10,186 nucleotides of DNA from positions 1-10,186 of the forward strand of contig JAEZZE010000344.1 of NCBI GenBank assembly GCA_023418755.1. Direction: 5' to 3'. The number at the start of each line of letters is the position of its first letter. The stretch's first letter is position 1. Below are positions 8,044 through 10,186 of the stretch, in pieces. This stretch comes from Bacillota bacterium (lineage in GTDB: Bacteria; Bacillota; Bacilli; Paenibacillales; Paenibacillaceae). A program made the position numbers and the translations under genes. The notes beneath the pieces are model-generated. The model saw only the letters and a list, made by a program, of their open reading frames with translations. It ran no database searches and was not told where the DNA came from.

Positions 8044-8966
8044 AGAAGCTGATGGCGGCGCTGACGCTGCTGTTGCTCCTGTCCGCGTGCCGGGAGGAGA
8101 ACGCGAGCCCGGCTGTTCCATCGAAGGACTCCGCAACGGCCGAAGAAATCACGATCGGCTCCAAGTCGCTGACGGAGCAGTACCTGCTCATGAAGATGAG
8201 CGCTTTGTTGCTCAAGGATCAAGGCTTCAACGTGAACGAAATGGTCTTCCTGGACAGTCCGGCGGTCCGCTCCGCCATGGAAGCCGGCGTGGCCGACTTG
8301 TACTGGGAGTATACGACGACGGCAAGAATTTATTACCATAAGCAATCCCCTCTTTACGAGCCGGAGGAGGCTTACCGCGAGGTGGCGAAAACCGATGCCG
8401 AGCGCGGTATCGTCTGGCTGTCCAAGAGCACGTTCAACAGCAGCTGGGCGCTGCTGATGCGCAAGGATATATCCGAGCAGCTGCACATCTACCGGATCAG
8501 CGATCTAGCGAAATATATCCGCAGCCGGAACACGAAGATGAAATTCGCGACGAACGGCGAATATTTGACGCGCGAGGACGGATTGGACCGGCTGAAGCGG
8601 ATCTACGATTTCGAGCTGCCCGCCGAGCAGGTCGTGGCGATCGAATCCGACCTGCTCTCGCAGACGGTCAAGGACGGCCGGGCGGACGTCGCCGTCGGCA
8701 TGGCCTCCGATCCGCGCATCAAGAAAAACGATCTCGTGCTGCTGGAGGACGACCGCAAAGTATTCCCGCCGTACGACGCGGCTCCCGTTATTCTGGAGGA
8801 CACGCTGAATCGCCATCCGGAGATCGGCGAGGCGCTTAACCGCCTTGCTCCGTTCATTACGAACGAGAACATGCTCGAAATGATGTACCAGGTCGACATT
8901 TTGCAGAAGGACATTACGAAAACTTCGCGGGATTTTCTGGTGAAGCATAAGCTTTTGGAACCGTAG
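8040..8966 (+). CDS. Solitary OpuAC/ProX-type substrate-binding lipoprotein
   Basis: A 308-residue extracytoplasmic lipoprotein. The signal peptide ends in the lipobox LSAC, with lipidated Cys17. The mature part matches the OpuAC family (glycine betaine, choline, carnitine and related quaternary amines): EITIGSKSLTEQYLLMKM (36-53), then the hinge region VADLYWEYTTTARIYY (84-99), where relatives usually have EYTGT, and the second-lobe ADVAVGMASDPRI (215-227). It overlaps the regulator stop by ATGA and is the last gene of the operon. No permease or ATPase gene is present on either side, so transport by its own ABC system is unlikely from this locus. It may present ligand to the upstream Cache kinase, or serve a distant transporter. 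The ligand class is inferred from family; the binding residues cannot be placed with confidence. Confidence 0.9.
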
Positions 8967-8970
8967 CTGC

Positions 8971-9016
8971 GGCCGATCGGAGAGCGTTCAATCGTTCCCG
9001 CATCGGCCTTGTTTTT
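8971..9016 (+). terminator. Terminator of the sensor operon, overlapping the araC-type gene end
   Basis: GGCCGAT at 8971-8977 pairs with ATCGGCC at 9002-9008, and the inner bases CGG/CCG (8978-8980 with 8998-9000) extend the stem. TTGTTTTT follows at 9009-9016. It starts 4 bases after the lipoprotein stop codon, and its right half lies inside the last codons of the convergent AraC-type gene. Confidence 0.65.
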
Positions 9017-9860
9017 GGGTCTTTTTACGGAACTCGCTGGGCGTTATTCCTGTCCCTCTCTTAAACGCCATGCTGAAATAATTCGCGTTCTCGTATCCGA
9101 TCCGGCCGGCGATTTCCTGTACGGTCAAAGACGTGGTCAGCAGCAGCGTCTTGGCCTCTCCGATTCTTCTCTGGATCAAGTAATTGATCGGGGAGTTGCC
9201 GGTCTCCTCCTTGAAAACGTGGGATAAATAATGGGGGCTAAGGTAGAGTCGGCTCGCGATTTCGGATAAGGGCAGATCGCGCGTATAGTTCAGATCGATG
9301 AAGGCTTTGGCCCTCGCCCCGATCGTATGCGAAGAGCTGCCGACTCTCGAGGAACCGTGGCCGTCCGCGATTCGCAGAATCAGGATCAGAATGCAGTTAA
9401 GCATGTGCTGGCAGATCATTTCGTGCCCCCAAGTCTGGGATCGGAGCTCGTTCAGGAGCACGGAGAAGCATTGTTCGATTTGAGGACCGCAGCTCTCGGC
9501 CCGGATAACGGGCTCGGCTTGTTCGGAGAGCAGCCATCCCAGCTTGGCGCCGGCAATATTTAGCCCGCTTACGGCGCAGAAATAAGTGCGCAGCGGTCGC
9601 GCCGGGTCGGACTTCTCCTCGTGCAGCACGCCCGGATGATAGATGAGAAGATCCCCCTTGCGCGCACGGTACGGCCTGTCATTGATCCGAAAATCCCCTT
9701 CGCCGTCGCAGATGTAGATAATTTCGGTGAAGTGGTCGTGCTTATGGCTTTCGAAAGCCCAGTCCGGTTCGTCGCCGATTTGTCCGGCATACACGAGAAG
9801 CGGCCGCGCATCGTCGGCGAAGAGAGGATATTCCCGGTGCTCGAACGGAATTTGAAACAT
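8988..9860 (-). CDS. AraC-family transcriptional regulator with cupin sensor domain
   Basis: A 290-residue cytoplasmic DNA-binding protein. The N-terminal half is a cupin-type ligand domain (about 15-100) with the common SHKHDHFTEIIYI histidine strand (38-50), KGDLLIYHPGVLHE (68-81) and following strands. The C-terminal AraC/XylS domain (about 180-280) has two helix-turn-helix units: LSEIASRLYLSPHYLSHVFK (198-217) and VQEIAGRIGYENANYFSMAF (247-266), with the signature GITPSEFRK. The start at 9860 is supported by TGGAGG a few bases before the ATG. It is divergent from a sugar-isomerase-like gene, so it probably responds to a sugar and controls that gene and possibly itself. It converges on the sensor operon and is not evidently part of it. 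Family is sure, the effector unknown. Confidence 0.93.
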   Translation of the reverse strand: MFQIPFEHREYPLFADDARPLLVYAGQIGDEPDWAFESHKHDHFTEIIYICDGEGDFRINDRPYRARKGDLLIYHPGVLHEEKSDPARPLRTYFCAVSGLNIAGAKLGWLLSEQAEPVIRAESCGPQIEQCFSVLLNELRSQTWGHEMICQHMLNCILILILRIADGHGSSRVGSSSHTIGARAKAFIDLNYTRDLPLSEIASRLYLSPHYLSHVFKEETGNSPINYLIQRRIGEAKTLLLTTSLTVQEIAGRIGYENANYFSMAFKRGTGITPSEFRKKTQKQGRCGND

Positions 9861-9898
9861 CTCGGAACCTCCAGGCTCGCATCGTTTATTTTGTACAC

Positions 9899-9928
9899 AG
9901 TATACCTGTCGTTAAGCCAAATCGACAA
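9899..9928 (-). promoter_or_regulatory. Promoter of the araC-type gene
   Basis: On the minus strand, TTGTCG (complement of 9923-9928, 4 of 6) and TATACT (complement of 9899-9904, 5 of 6) are 18 bases apart. Transcription would start near 9892, giving a leader of about 30 bases before the ATG at 9860. Confidence 0.5.
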
Positions 9929-9974
9929 GAAAGCTGAGATGAATCGCAAGATATGGAATTCCTCCAAGCGGCAT

Positions 9975-10018
9975 GTCGGTGTAGATTGGACGAAGAGGGA
10001 TTCATCCGTCTACACGAC
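9975..10018 (+). promoter_or_regulatory. Inverted repeat just upstream of the cupin/isomerase-like gene
   Basis: GTCGGTGTAGA at 9975-9985 faces TCTACACGAC at 10009-10018: seven perfect inner pairs and three more after a one-base bulge, and shorter pairings continue inward (GGA with TCC, GAA with TTC). It ends 3 bases before the AGGGAGGG ribosome site. It could be an operator for the divergent AraC-type regulator or another repressor, or a hairpin in the message leader. No clear plus-strand promoter could be placed beside it. Confidence 0.5.
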
Positions 10019-10038
10019 TTAAGGGAGGGAACGACAAC

Positions 10039-10186
10039 GTGTCCGAACGCTCGATCATTCAAGAAACTTACGACCGGGGACAAGGGATTCTGCGTTTGAA
10101 GCCGGTGTTCGTGCCGCGGCGCTTCTCGCAAGCGGGCCGGAGATTGCGGCTTCACCCCGACGATTATTACGCGCTCGGAACCGAAC
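10039..10186 (+). CDS. N-terminus of a cupin / mannose-6-phosphate isomerase-like protein, cut by window edge
   Basis: Forty-nine codons are visible, starting at GTG 10039 with AAGGGAGGG at 10021-10029 ahead of it. The start reads MSERSIIQETYDRGQGILRL, then KPVFVPRRF, and GRRLRLHPDDYYALGTE at the cut. This resembles the first residues of Paenibacillus proteins annotated as class I mannose-6-phosphate isomerase-like or cupin proteins, which I recognise from memory rather than from a search. No catalytic residues lie in the visible part, so the function rests on resemblance only. The divergent AraC-type gene and the inverted repeat between them fit a locally regulated sugar-metabolism gene. The coding frame is convincing; the product name is tentative. 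Confidence 0.6.
   Translation, partial: MSERSIIQETYDRGQGILRLKPVFVPRRFSQAGRRLRLHPDDYYALGTE

Overview
The window looks like chromosome of a GC-rich, endospore-type Firmicute, most likely Paenibacillaceae (Paenibacillus or Cohnella-like). The reasons are strong GGAGG-type ribosome binding sites, Firmicute-style promoters and intrinsic terminators, a close relative of the Bacillus subtilis iron chaperone Fra (YdhG), and codon use rich in G/C at third positions. The genus is inferred, not proven.

Layout, left to right. (1) 2-1804: the end of a GNAT acetyltransferase followed 27 bases later by an FMN-dependent NtaA/SnaA/DmoA-type monooxygenase, a pair resembling Bacillus S-substituted-cysteine salvage modules. 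(2) 1805-2844: a 230-base intergenic stretch with a good promoter pointing into a strong terminator, then a broken Rpn/PD-(D/E)XK nuclease-type gene with an internal deletion and frameshifts, closed by a bidirectional terminator. (3) 2843-4409: fra on the minus strand and, divergently, an EamA/DMT permease, with the two promoters apparently abutting. (4) 4406-4633: a minus-strand scrap of a methyl-accepting chemotaxis protein (HAMP piece joined to the extreme C-terminus). (5) 4721-8966: a tightly coupled three-gene operon (ATGA overlaps) of a membrane sensor histidine kinase, an NtrC-shaped response regulator, and an OpuAC/ProX-type substrate-binding lipoprotein with no ABC permease or ATPase beside it. 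(6) 8988-10186: an AraC-type regulator on the minus strand, divergent from the start of a gene that resembles cupin/mannose-6-phosphate isomerase-like proteins.

The most interesting item is the three-gene operon. The regulator has the receiver, AAA+ and Fis-type HTH layout of a sigma-54 activator, but the GAFTGA loop that contacts sigma-54 is deleted. The positions for the second arginine finger, the sensor I asparagine and the sensor II arginine are also changed, while Walker A and B remain. Together with a solitary ligand-binding lipoprotein, this suggests a sensing system (lipoprotein to Cache-domain kinase to non-canonical regulator) rather than an ordinary transporter with a sigma-54 switch. 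Region 2-4 holds two decayed genes around two intact ones and looks like a zone of genomic turnover.
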